A stretch of 64,000 nucleotides of DNA from Branchiostoma lanceolatum (taxonomy: Eukaryota; Chordata; Leptocardii; Amphioxiformes; Branchiostomatidae), in the NCBI RefSeq assembly GCF_035083965.1, contig NC_089726.1, positions 9,863,501-9,927,500 of the forward strand. The letters run 5' to 3'. The notes under the pieces are model-generated. The model was given only the letters and a program-made list of their open reading frames with translations. It was not told the DNA's origin and searched no databases. Positions 12,378 through 23,407 of the stretch are shown piece by piece. A program made the position numbers and the translations under genes. Numbering within the stretch: position 1 is the stretch's first letter; each line of letters begins with the position of its first letter.

Positions 12378-12383
12378 AATAAA
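12378..12383 (+). promoter_or_regulatory. probable polyadenylation signal of the NEMO/optineurin gene
   Basis: AATAAA about 1.17 kb after the stop codon at 11207-11209. It is the last such motif before the convergent ATP23 gene, which leaves about 260 bp between the two genes. Confidence 0.55.
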
Positions 12384-12646
12384 ATGTTAAATGAGACAAA
12401 GATTTTTATCCCTTATTTATGACCTTTCCATTGAATCATGAAAAAGAATCAGAAAGACAAGAAATTATTCTATACAACCCAGTTTATCTTACCAAAAAAA
12501 TCAGAAATAACAATTCATAGTGTTCCAATCTACATCAAACTTATTCAGTCTAACAGAAATGGCCAGAAATACGACTGGCCAGCCTAACTTAACTATTACT
12601 AAAGCTATAGAGATTACCTAAGAACTACATTTTGTTACTAATCATA
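12384..12646. other. spacer between convergent gene ends
   Basis: A 263-bp AT-rich tail-to-tail spacer. It should hold the ATP23 3' UTR on the minus strand. I see no canonical AATAAA on that strand, only variants near 12405-12420. Confidence 0.5.
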
Positions 12647-15129
12647 TTAAATATCATAGTCATATCTGAACCTGGCTGCTCTAATTGCATCTTTCTTGTT
12701 CCTTGGAATCTTGTGAAAGGGAGCCAGATCATTGAAGCATGTGTCCCAGACTGAGTCCACTGCTCTGGCTGCCTCCTCGTCTGTACAGTTTCTCACCACC
12801 TTCACCGAGTCCCTCGCTCGCTGCCATACACAGGTCTAATGAAAAGAATGTACTGTCAGTGTGTGATGGTACTTTTTATGACTAGTAGAAGTAGTCCTAA
12901 TTTCTTCAACCTTTAGCACACTGAAGATACATTTTCTATTGGTTATTGGGTTAGGCAACAGTAGTTAGAAGGTTAAGGTCTCCAGAAAAACGCAGATCAA
13001 AAGGAAATGCTTGATCCGTCCAAGATACTATGTCTAAGCTGTATATAACTCCTTTTTTTTAGATCTTAAGTTAGTAAAAGTGTACATGACAAATACAACA
13101 TGTGGGAAATTTGTGACGTGTATATATTCAAATTTTTATATTCACCTGATGGTGCTTTTTGACCCCTTTGAGCTGAAATCTCCTGAACTCTCCTGAGAAA
13201 CTACAGTCCCCACTCAAGTTGGCTGCTCGGATCTGAAGTGGGGAAAAAGTAGGTGTCGTTTACATAATCTAATCAAAACTGCCAGACCCAATGTCCTGTA
13301 AAAATGAACCATGTATAACCATGTAAGGATAAGAGAAGAGAAATCAGCTCTTTGTAACCAAATTAAAATAGTAAAAGAGGAATAAGGTCTATACAGTGAT
13401 TAACAGCAAACGTTAGTTTTATCCCTCATCTGCATAAAAGATGTGTTGAAATGTGGGTTGAGCTATGGGCCCTCACCTCGGAGCAGGCGACATGTTGGAG
13501 GTTGTTGTACCAGTCCACCCTCCCGCGGCAGTGGTCGAAGGCGTGGATGAGTTCATGGGTCAGCACCCTGTTCATCATGCCCTGGGAACTGATGATGTTC
13601 TGGCACAGCACAACCTGATCATGAGATATAATAAGGTGCACTTTTAGTCGGTAAATATAATCAGTGACTTATAAACAAATGTTACCCTTTAATTGCATGT
13701 TATTCACCACATTATTTTTAATTAGTTTCTGTGACAGCTAAAGTAAAGGCACATCAGTATTCATGGTTTGGGAGAATCATTCTAATTCTTCCACATGCTT
13801 TTTTTTTGGAGAATTCGACATCCTATGTTCCACAGTTGATGAATCTTTACGTGGAGATTTGGAATTAACCCAAATTTACTGCCAAAATTGAGGTCAGCAG
13901 CAGTATGTAGGGAGATCAGAAATTGAGCCACTAGACTGGTAAAGTGGTAATGTTTCTTTTTTTACACCATGACAATTTGGATGTACTGTATACTAACCTG
14001 ATTAGCTTGAGGATCAAATCCCCCTGCCACCTTATAGCCGCAGGGCTCACAGGAGAAGTGTCGGTCCTTGTACATTGAACTGAGAAGAAAACAGCCACAA
14101 AACAACACATACATTCATTCAGCCGGGAAAACATCCATGTTTCTGAGCTGCGTTTTGTGTTTTCACTGCATCCAAAGATCTTCTAGATAACTACGCCTAG
14201 GATCACCAATCTCTACGATTTATCAATAATTCATTTGAGCGTATTCAAAGCTCACAACACTTCTTGAAAGGGTGACTATGTGCTTACCAACTCTTGACAG
14301 GACTGTGGTTGTTAACAATTCTGACTCCCAGAGTGAGCTTTAAGAATTACTTGTGTCAATGCGTTTTGGGATAAGATTGATTGTTTTGATGAGTCCGTTC
14401 ACTCACCATCCTGATTCTTCCATGGCCTTCAGGAGCAGCTTCACAAACGGATCTGACAAGCACAGGGATGAAAATGTTAGTAAGCAATATTAAACTTTTC
14501 GGGGATTTTATGACTGATGGTAAGTCTAATCACTGCGATCACTTAAATCAACATAAAGTAAAAAAATGCAGACTTATTTTGTCTCAAAATATCTGAGTCT
14601 TTTAGGTTTATAGGCTAATAACGGGCATCATTATTTTTCTTTATAGCTGATTCTTATGTCTCTTTGCACACGCAGATTAGACCTAGTAAGGGTTTTATTT
14701 TTCCTTGATGGTACGTATGACCCGATATCAAGGTTATATCATGTAAACACCACTAGCGCTAGAATCTAAATCATACACAACCATCTATACAGATTTACAA
14801 ACACTCTGTAATTTTTATTCTGAACTAGTTCAATGCAAATAAAAAGACTTACTACTTTTCATAGCGACCGTGAGTTTGGTCTTACACCTTGGATGGTAAG
14901 TGTCGAACAGATTCTCGAACTTCCCGTACGGAGAGGTCATGGTTTCCCGGTACGTTTTCTCCCTCCCTTGGAAGAGATCATAGCCGAGATCCTCACGTCT
15001 GGGAGCTCCGTCATCTTTCTGTGGACTGTCCAAAAATTCTGTTTGTACATCCTGAGCTGAAGCGGAGGTTTCGTTGGAATTGAAAGGTTGAGGTTCAGAT
15101 CCAGCATGGTTTTCACCGGAGTCCGCCAT
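12647..15129 (-). CDS. ATP23: ATP23 mitochondrial inner membrane metalloprotease
   Basis: Six exons on the minus strand join in frame to 272 aa: 15129-14853, 14452-14407, 14079-13998, 13614-13477, 13232-13146, 12835-12647. The zinc-protease motif HELIH is at residues 155-159, followed by AFDHCR. Flanking family signatures are also present: [12 protein letters not shown] before it and [16 protein letters not shown] after it, the latter across the exon 4/5 junction. In yeast ATP23 sits in the mitochondrial intermembrane space, processes Atp6 and helps assemble the ATP synthase membrane part; the human homolog is XRCC6BP1/KUB3. The first 80 or so residues are acidic, low in complexity and longer than usual. 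The gene is head-to-head with Shisa-like copy 1. The ATG at 15129 is the only good in-frame start. Confidence 0.95.
14505..14625 (+). repeat. dispersed repeat shared with NEMO/optineurin intron 14
   Basis: It matches 10920-11035 in order and orientation, with shared blocks AAATCAACATA, AGTAAAAAAA and GTCTTTTAGGT. It lies between ATP23 coding exons 1 and 2. Confidence 0.45.
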
Positions 15130-15327
15130 GTTGATGGTGTAATAGGTCAGAGGTTAGCAGGATCACTTGGTGCGATTCTGAAATCAATCGCCAGGAGTCA
15201 CTGCTAAACAGGACATGATGCATGTAAACACATGATGGGATGAGTCAGAGATGAGGCCTACGTAAGGTACGCTGTGGTATCAAAACACTTATTTCCAGGA
15301 AACGCTGTCGAAGGCAACGTCTGCAAG
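15130..15327. promoter_or_regulatory. bidirectional promoter between ATP23 and Shisa-like copy 1
   Basis: Only 198 bp separate the two divergent start codons. From about 15153 the sequence is conserved upstream of the other Shisa-like copies. It holds an imperfect palindrome (GCGATT...AATCGC at 15172-15191), a forkhead-like TGTAAACA at 15223-15230 and an AP-1-like TGAGTCA at 15241-15247. Factor names are inferred from consensus motifs. Confidence 0.6.
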
Positions 15328-18149
15328 ATGGCGTTGGCGGTACTGACGTTGACGTTTCTAGCGTTCGTCTATGAAGGTACGTTTCGATATCCATAACGTT
15401 AACGTTACCCTGTAAATCGTTATCTAGGGTCCAGCTAGTTTTGGATAGTTTTGATAATAATATTGATATGGTCCAATCATCCTCTTATAAGCTAGTTCAC
15501 GGTTGCTACTACGCATGTGCAGTGTCAAAGGTGAAGGCCCCTGGTAAACAGTGCTCGTCTCGACATTTTCTCGATTTGCATTAGGCTCTACCAGCCTCCG
15601 CGGGTCGCTGGGAAAATAGTAGAAATTGGTCGAAATAGAGTCAATTGTATGAAGGGAGTCGGCTACTGTTTCAGAGCTTTAGAATCGAAGCCTGTTTCTG
15701 GGCTTCAAAATTAAAGCCCTGTTTCGAAGCCCTCAGTTTCTGGGCTTCAAAATTGAAGCCCTGTTTCAGAGCTTCAAAATCGAAGCCCTGTTTCCGACCT
15801 TCAAAATTGAAGCCCTGTTTCTGAAACAGGGCGTTCATGTTTGTTTGAACGAAAGGGGTAACGTTGACTCAACCTACATTAACCTACTTGAAGCCTACAG
15901 TGCGGCCTACATTGCTGCCTACATGAGGCCTACATGAGGGCTACATTGCGGCCTACCATGCACTTTCCCCGTCACGAAATTGCCCCAGTTGATGTAGATG
16001 TCCCCCCGTTATGTGCACAATTTGTATTATCTTTATTGGTGTGGTATATGATGGTGTTAACTCCCGTGATTGCTGTAAGGAATCCGTTTACGTTATGTTT
16101 CAATATGTTCAAAGTTTCAAGTTTCAAATTAGACGCAACCTTTTAGCTATCCATGTTGTCCCCCTGCTGTCCCTTTGGTCTTTGTGGTACAAGTGGTAGC
16201 TTGTATTTGTGCACATTGTGCAGAACAGTTTACACACTGGCACTGACTCATCATCATCGATGCATCAAAATATGTATTACGTGGACTAGTACTTGAGGAC
16301 TTTAAACGCCACCTTTCCGTGTATCCCTGTTGTCTTCCTGCAGTGGCTCCAGAACACTGCCCTTCAGGGCTGGGCTCCTGGTCGCTTAACTCCTCAGTTG
16401 CCATGTTTGCTCCCTTCGACTGCCCCAAGTCGGACGACCCTCCGGGACACATCTACTGCTGCGGGTTTTATGCTTTTAGACTCTGCTGCCCAGAAAGATG
16501 TGAACCCCACTCAATTGCTCTTTCCTGCCCGAAGCCGGCCCCTAGCTGGCCCGATCACGACAACACCGGTTCAAGTTCAGATTCGGGGTGAGGGTGACGT
16601 CAGAAGCTCTCTTATCAACTTCCTCTGCTTTTGTGATAAACGTCAATCATTTCAATATTCAGATCTTGTTCACTTTCTTAGCATAAATGATAAAATTGAC
16701 CCACTTTCGTATCTGATTCTATTTTCCTTCTCTTTTGTGTCTGCAGAACGTACGACAGCGATGACTATTATGACTCAGATGATACCGGGTAAGCCCAACC
16801 TGTTCGTGTTTCTTTCAAATGGATAACGTTGACTAACATACGATGGTGCGTTTTGGGAAATTGTGTTGAGTTTTTTTTTGTGCTACATTTCTAGTTATTT
16901 TTTAACCTCCTCTATCATTTGACATTTTCAGAAGAAGATTACTGTAGAAGATTGGGGTGATAAAGCATGGAATATTGTATTGCCGTATAGAGAATATTGT
17001 TCAGTTGATTTACTGATTGGTAGATGGTTCGTCGATCGAGATAATTATGGAATTATTACATAGTGTCACTGGTGTCTCGTCATATCATAAAGATACTTTC
17101 AGAAGAACTAACTGAATATATAACTACCCTAAAACGTTCATTGTTCCACCTTGATTGTTCCAGTTTTTCGATCGGTCCAATTGCATTGCTGGCTGTGGCC
17201 TTCTTGTGTGTCGTGTGCATCGTGACGTTGTGCTGTAAGAACGCCTACAACAGGGAGGAAGGTAAGGTATACCAATTAACTGTGAACCAAGTGAGCACTA
17301 TATATCACAGAGATGAAATGTTAATTCGTACAAGCGCAATTTTCATTTTTCACTGACGAATGATTCATGATACGTTAAATGAATCTCCGTGTAGATGTAG
17401 CTCGTTTTTCCCCGTTTATAACGGTTGACTATTGCTAGTTGCCCCAATCAGCATTGTGTTTTGCGTATTTTTGTTCTTGTTGGTTCTCTTAAATAGCGTA
17501 TGCTTGAATTTCTGACCGATTCTTCCTGTGTGTTTCCCCTGTGCAGACTTGAGTAGAGCTATGGGGTCGGACGGGTACGTCGCCGCGTACGTTGACGGCA
17601 CAACTTTGTCATCACCAGGCAGGACCAGAGGTCGCGTACAATTGCAAGGTATCGTTTCTGTTATCAATTTTATTTTTCTTTAGAAATAGTTATCCAGTGA
17701 AAGCAGGATAGTTCCATAATAGACTATTTTGCATATTTTTGCACCATGGTACATGCATAATGTATATACAAAAAAGTCTTTCTCTATTTCCAGCCGACGC
17801 GGTGGCCGGTACAGTGGTACATCCCACAGTGCACGTGCACCCTCGGTCTCCAGACCAGCACTCCAACCGTGCACGTGCGGAGCCGCCCACGCGGGGCTTC
17901 CCTCCCGCAGACCCACCTCCGTTCGCCCCGCCTCCCTCGTCCGCCGCGGGATTCTTTCCTTCAGCCCCGCCCACCCGGGACTTCTCTTCCGCAGACCCAC
18001 CTCCGTACCAAGCAGGGACGACCCCACCCAGTGCGGCGCATGGGCAGCCGCCGTTCTCCGATGAACCCCCTCCTTATGACATAGCTACTATGTTCCCGGC
18101 TGTTAATCCACAGGACCGTGCGTTATCCTCAACCGAGCAAAGCATATAA
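15328..18149 (+). CDS. Shisa-like transmembrane protein, copy 1
   Basis: Six exons join to 296 aa: 15328-15376, 16344-16587, 16747-16788, 17164-17261, 17547-17648, 17794-18149. Exon 1 encodes a signal peptide (16 hydrophobic residues). Exon 2 encodes the cysteine domain, with cysteines at 22, 43, 55, 56, 64, 65, 69 and 78 in the Shisa spacing (FDCP...YCCG...CC) and an N-glycosylation site at N32. Exon 3 is an acidic Ser/Asp/Tyr stalk. Exon 4 is one membrane span (about 115-136) ending in CCKN. The tail is proline-rich with PPPY motifs at 247-250 and 270-273, which could bind WW-domain proteins such as Nedd4-type ligases. Known Shisa proteins modulate receptor maturation and trafficking; the function here is unknown. 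It has one PPPFAPPP unit against three in copies 2 and 3. Confidence 0.88.
15581..15667. mobile_element. truncated copy of the copy-2 intronic MITE
   Basis: The stretch starting TAGGCTCTACCAGCCTCC resembles the first 90 bp of the element at 21417-21795, including GCTGGGA and ATAGTAG and GTCGGCTA. The right half is replaced by a minisatellite. Confidence 0.55.
15668..15836 (+). repeat. minisatellite in intron 1 of Shisa-like copy 1
   Basis: About five irregular units of roughly 30 bp, built on GAAGCCCTGTTTC and GGGCTTCAAAAT, in imperfect head-to-tail order. Confidence 0.7.
15872..15960 (+). repeat. short imperfect tandem repeat GCGGCCTACATT
   Basis: Six to eight degenerate units of about 12 bp (variants of GCCTACAT) lie right after the minisatellite in the same intron. 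Confidence 0.6.
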
Positions 18150-18417
18150 GATTCTTGACGTATAAGATTCTTCCGAACGTAATGATGAATGATAATGAAC
18201 GTCATGAAACGTCGTTGAATGAAACATGCTTGGTCATCACTCGTCTCATATTACTTGCGTGTTGGTGCACCCGACAAAATACTCTTACGTACTTGGAAAA
18301 CTGTTCTTCACCGATCATGATCTACTATCGACAATGTTACACAATAGCCATACATTCTCTACTTTAAGGAAGGGTGTCAACGCGACCTGCATACAAGGAT
18401 ACCTCTGATTGTAATTA
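18150..18417 (+). repeat. 3' flank of copy 1 (conserved duplication unit)
   Basis: It holds blocks repeated after every array member: GTCGTTGAATGAAACATGCT, then TTGCGTGTTGGT...CACCCGACAAAATA, then ACAATAGCCATACAT. It is probably 3' UTR and downstream DNA copied with the gene. Confidence 0.65.
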
Positions 18418-19644
18418 CCTTCGTCGACGAAATGGTTTCGTCGACAAGGTTATTCGATGGTGCTTGTCTGTGTGTCTGTTAGTGAACAGAATAAGTAGAG
18501 AACGCCTGGATGGTTTGTTGTCGTAGTTGGTGTGTCGGTGTGTATGTGGGAAATCCCAAGATGATTAGATTTTGGGCGAAGTGTTTTGCATAATTAACGA
18601 GAAAAGTGTAAAAATGTGTTACATTGTATGCTGAAGTATGTGTACGTGTGGGCTCTGTTTTTCCAAGGCGTCATGCATAGGGCAAGGAGGTCCTGAGGGG
18701 TCATGTTGAGGGCAGGAAACGTCAGTTACACAAATTGGCTGTGAGCCAGCTGTAGGCATAATGGTAAGGTAGTCTCCAAGCAGACCTATGGGTTGGCTAT
18801 AGCAGGGGCAGGTTTTGCTTCAGACTGTGAAAGGGAATTACTCAAGAAGGGCTTGGTGGGTGGTCATAAATTTCTGTAAGTACATAGCTTGAGTGCTGAT
18901 GTACATGATTAGATACTTATTATGCAAATCAGTATCTAATTTGCATAATTAATGAGGAAAGTTTATACATCCATCAATTTCCATGATAGGACTCTTAAAC
19001 ATGTGACATATGTAACTGAGGAAGAGAGAAATATTAATAGATATCAGCTTTGCAAATGAGAACCTCATTGACATAATTAATGAGAAAAACTATAACTCGA
19101 GATGGTCTTGATGGATAGTCATGATTTTTGGTATGTAGATAGCTTACGTGATGCTTTGTATGATTGGATGATAATTATGCAAATCAAATTCTAACTCGCA
19201 TAATTAATGAGGCAATTTTAAAAATCTGCTGTGTTCCATGATATGACTATTCAAATATGTGACATTTGTAACTAAGGAAGAGAGGAATGTTGATAGATAG
19301 GAAATATGCAAATGTGGGCCTAATTAGCATAATTAATGAGAAACTACTATAATTCCATACTAGTAAATGACGGCAATTTCATAATTGTGGCATTAGGAAG
19401 TTGTGTGAATGTGAACACCATTGAATCAAATTATGCTAATAAGGAGGGAGCTTATTTTCATAATTGATGATAAATGTTAGCATAACCTTCTTTGTTAAGC
19501 TCATAGTCATAACAAGGAGGTTTGGACAACTTATGTTATTTGGGTGAAGAGGGTCAACTGGTATGATTGATGATTGATGAAAAACACTCCTAATACGTCA
19601 GTCATAAAGGTCAAAATCATTTGACGAAGGTATGAGGTCGTAGA
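18415..19644. mobile_element. dispersed repeat interrupting the copy 1 3' flank
   Basis: It begins with a palindromic motif built on TCGTCGACGAAA. It contains about five copies of GCATAATTAATGAG at irregular spacing (near 18592, 18947, 19071, 19201, 19331). The duplicated Shisa 3' flank stops at its left edge and resumes at about 19645, which defines it as an insertion of roughly 1.2 kb. No long open frame is present. Confidence 0.6.
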
Positions 19645-19724
19645 ACTCTTGTTGTATATGCATGATTTTGTCTTTGCTATAACGTCTCCTGTATATACAT
19701 GTACGTATACTACTGTTGTATCAT

Positions 19725-19802
19725 ACTAGGACCTTCTCAGGAAACATACATATACGGCGTCATACTGGGACCTTCTCAGGAAACATGCATGTACGGCGTC
19801 AT
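19725..19802 (+). repeat. 39-bp tandem duplication
   Basis: Two near-identical units (19725-19763 and 19764-19802) carry GGGACCTTCTCAGGAAACAT and CGGCGTC. Single copies of this block lie downstream of array copies 2 and 3 (near 23795 and 27785), so it was duplicated locally here. Confidence 0.7.
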
Positions 19803-19835
19803 CAGAATTCTACGATACGTCGTTCTACGTCCCCC

Positions 19836-19916
19836 CCCCCTCCTTATGACGTAGCTACCATGTTCCCGGCCGTTGATCCACAAATCCCACAAAACCGTCA
19901 GTTATCTTCAGCCTAG
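19836..19916 (+). pseudogene. relic of a Shisa-like last exon
   Basis: The frame reads PPPPYDVATMFPAVDPQ and ends in LSSA and a stop at 19914-19916, matching the last residues of copy 1. Everything upstream (exons 1-5 and most of exon 6) is missing. It is followed by its own copy of the conserved 3' flank (about 19920-20335). It is the remnant of an extra array member lost by deletion or unequal crossing-over. Confidence 0.8.
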
Positions 19917-20390
19917 CGCAAGCAAAACATCATCGCTGATTCTTTGCTAGTCTTCCGAACGCAGTTTATTAGTTAAGAGTAATGAAACGTACGCGTCGTT
20001 GAATGAAACATGCTTTATTGTCCCATCTAAGATTACTTGCGTGTTGTTACACCCGACAAAATAGTCTTGCCTGCTTGGAAAACTGTTCTTCCCAGATCAT
20101 TCTCAACTATTGACAATGTTACACAATAGCCATACATACAGATCGTCCACTTGACCTGCGTGTAAGAATATATCAATAGCTCTGATTGTACTTGTATATA
20201 ATGTATATCTATTTCGTCTTTGCTATGACGTCTGCTTCAGCTGTACCATATATCTGTTGTATCATTCTAGGACCTATTAAAGCAGAAAACATGCATGGAC
20301 GGCGTACTCAGAATTCTGTGCATGCACAGCTAAGTGGTAACCTCGAAATGATTAATTTGAATATTGAGTACTGTATCGGATTCCGCAGTT
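19917..20390 (+). repeat. 3' flank of the relic copy
   Basis: It repeats the downstream blocks seen after the intact copies (CGTCGTTGAATGAAACATGC, CACCCGACAAAATAGTCT, CAATAGCCATACATA). It also holds the GGACCTATTAAAGCAG and GGTAACCTCGAAATGATTAA blocks. Confidence 0.65.
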
Positions 20391-20569
20391 AGCAAGTCCA
20401 GTTGGGGCGATTCTAAAATCGATCGCCAGGAGTCACTGCTAAACAGGACATGACGCATGTTATCAAAAGAGACTGAATCAGCGAGGCCAACGTAGGGTAT
20501 GCCGCGCCGCGCTGTGGTATCAAAACGCCGATTTCCAAGAACGCCGCTATTGAAGGCAACGTCTGCAAG
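20391..20569 (+). promoter_or_regulatory. duplicated promoter block of Shisa-like copy 2
   Basis: It is co-linear with 15153-15327. The palindrome (GCGATT...GATCGC, 20407-20426) and the stretch GGAGTCACTGCTAAACAGGA are kept. The forkhead-like site is changed and the AP-1-like site reads TGAATCA. Confidence 0.6.
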
Positions 20570-23407
20570 ATGGTGTTGACGGCACTGACGTTGACGTTTC
20601 TAGCGTTCGTCTATGAAGGTACGTTTCGATATCTACTATATCGTTATCTATGTCTAAGGCTCCATCTAGTTTTGATTCGGCCCCGATCATCAACTGATGT
20701 CACTGAACCGCGCCCCTTGGTTCAACACGGTGATGAAATATGTAACAGTTTTGAGTTATGCTTTAATATCAGTGGACGCTCCGTAGCGTTCATACTAGGC
20801 GACATGGGTATGGATGTTAATACCGTAGAACGAATGAGTTCCGTTGAAAGTGGTTGCCGTAACTGTCTTTCAATCAAGGCGTTCTTGCTATAGCTTTGTG
20901 GTACCATGGGATGTGGAGCAGGCCATACAACATGCATTTGTGCATAATTCCGAAAACGTACGGACCAGTCTACACACTGGCTCGGACTCACTCTCAAATT
21001 ATGTATTACGAGGATGGGAAGGTGGCATTAAAACTTTAATTTAAAGGGAAAGGGGGATTTTTTTAAAAACAGCAATCGCTTTCAATTTCAAACAGCCTTT
21101 CAGTGTATCCCTGTTGTCCCTCTACAGTGGCTTCAGAACAATGCCCTTCAGGAATGGCAACCTGGATACTTAACTCTACACTTGGCGACATGTATGCTCC
21201 CTTCGACTGCCCCAAGCCAGACGACCCTCCAGCAAACATCTACTGCTGCGGGTTGTATTCTTTTAGATTCTGTTGTCCGGAAAAATGTGACGACTACTCT
21301 TTTTCCTGCCCGAGGCCGGCCCCTAGCTGGCCCGATAACGACAACACCGGTTCAAGTTCAGATTCAGGGTGAGAGAACGATTAAGACTATAAATTTCCTC
21401 TGTTTATGTGGTAAACTAGCCTCTACCAGGCTCCACGGATTGCTGGGATAATAGTAGCAATTGGCCAAATAGGGTATTTAAAGTATGCCAAGGACAGTCG
21501 GCTATGGACAGAAGGTCAAATAAGGTGGCCTATTACCGACTACCCTTGGCATATTTTTCACTCTGTTGGGACAATCTGTACTATCAGTTTCCCGGCGATG
21601 CGCGGAGACAGGTTTAGCAAGAAGATACCGACAATGCAAGCATCTTAATAAAGAATAACGTTTTTCCGTGGGTCGCCTATTGACCTTCTATCCATAGCCG
21701 ACTACCCTTGGCAAGTGGCATGCTATTCACTCTATTTGGCCAATTTCTACTAAGATTTATTTTCCCAGCGATCCGCGGAGCCTGGTAGAGGCTAGTGGTA
21801 AGCGTCAATCATTGCACTGTTTTAGATGCGGTGCATCTTGATAACTTTCTCCTAGGACATTATGTAATCACGGTCCTGGATTTCTCAGTATATAAAACAA
21901 AATTGTTTGTGCTCCTATTTCGCATTTGCCTTCGCTAATTTCTTTTTTCTTCTCCTCCGTGTCTGCAGAACGTACGACAGCGATGACTATTATGACTCAA
22001 GTGATAGCGAGTAAGTCAAACCTGTCGATGTCATTTCTCTTCAAAGGTTCACTGACTAATTATAAGATATGAAGTCTAGGTGCGTTTTAAAGATATCGTT
22101 CAGCTTGTGCATGTCTAGTTACCTCTCAATTTCCTCTTTTTGATTGTCCATGTAAGATTATCTTGGTGTATAGATCTAGAGGTTCTTCACTTGATTGACT
22201 AATTTATTGATTGATTGTCATATTGGTTGATTTGTTGGTTGATTGGTTGGATTCGATCAACCATTTCACTGTGTCTCGTCATATCATAAAGATACCTTCA
22301 TAACTATCTAACTCACTACGTATACCTAACCGTACAACTTTTACGAACCAGTTTTTCGACCGGTGGAATGGCGATCCTGGCCGTGGCCTTCTTGGGAATC
22401 GTGTGCATCGTGACGCTGTGTTGTAAGAACGCCTTCAAGAGGGAAGAAGGTAAACTACAGAATACATGTACAAAGTCACGTATGTCGGATTCGGAATCAA
22501 GTGAACAACATATACAACATGTATCACGGAGATATAGATCAATCAGTAACAGCGCAATCTTCCTTTTTCATCCATGAACATTGCGTGATATGTTGAATGG
22601 ACATTGATGTAATCAATTACAGATGTAGTCTCCGAGTAGATGTAGCTCGTTTTTCTGCATTGCCTTGTGTTAGTTGCCCTACCTCCTTTCCTTTTTGTCT
22701 CTGGTGACTGTATATCTGAATGTCTTTTCTTCTAGCTTGCCTAAACGATTCTTGTATGTTTAATGTTTTGCCCTGTGCAGACTTGAGTAGAGCTATGGGG
22801 TCGGACGGGTACGTCGCTACGTACGTTGACGGCACGACGTTGTCATCACCAGGCAGGGTCAGAGGTCGCGCACAAGGTATCATGACTTGTTATCGTGACC
22901 AATGAAACACGTCATCAGCTACATCGATAGTGTCAAAGATTATTCGATACGATCGTCTTTTCCTTTTTTCCAGCTAACGCCGTGCCAGGTACAGTTGTAC
23001 ATCCCACAGTGCACGTGCACCCTCGGTCCTCAGACGATCACTCCAACCGTGCACGTGCGGAGCCGCCCACGCGGGGATTCCCTCCCGCAGACCCACCTCC
23101 GTTCGCCCCGCCTCCCACGGCACCGTCCGCCGCGGGATTCTCTCCTTCAGCTCCGCCCACTCAAGGCTTCTCTCCCTCAGCTCCTCCTCCGTTCGCCCCG
23201 CCTCCTTCAGCCCCGCCCACCCAAGGCTTCCCGCCCTCAGACCCACCTCCGTTCGCCCCACCTCCTTCGGCCCCGCCTACTCACTACCAAGCAGGGACGA
23301 CTCTACCGGTACCCAGTGCGGCGCATGGGCAGCCGCCGTTCTCCGATGAACCCCCTCCTTATGACGTAGCTACAATGTTCCCTACTGTTGATCCACAGAA
23401 CAGTTAG
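20570..23407 (+). CDS. Shisa-like transmembrane protein, copy 2
   Basis: Six exons join to 319 aa: 20570-20618, 21128-21368, 21969-22010, 22352-22449, 22781-22876, 22974-23407. Exon order, phases and lengths match copy 1. All eight ectodomain cysteines are kept, with an NST glycosylation sequon. The membrane exon reads GGMAILAVAFLGIVCIVTLC. The tail is longer than in copy 1: three PPPFAPPP units separated by TQGF or AAGF blocks, then EPPPYDVATMF, and only one PPPY. Exon 3 ends in GA instead of GG, giving Asp at the exon 3/4 junction. No break was seen, so it is called functional. Confidence 0.87.
21409..21803. mobile_element. MITE in intron 2 of copy 2
   Basis: About 380 bp with terminal inverted repeats beginning TAGCCTCTACCAGGCTCC. 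It is flanked by TGGTAAAC (21409-21416) and TGGTAAGC (21796-21803), an 8-bp duplication with one mismatch. The same intron of copies 1 and 3 has uninterrupted sequence at this point. The 8-bp duplication and TAG ends suggest a hAT-type element. Confidence 0.75.

Noticed and set aside
17680..18027. Antisense open frames across the Shisa-like last exons (also 22974-23261 and 26509-26826)
   Set aside because: They are by-products of the GC-rich proline codons on the other strand; no independent start or splice evidence.
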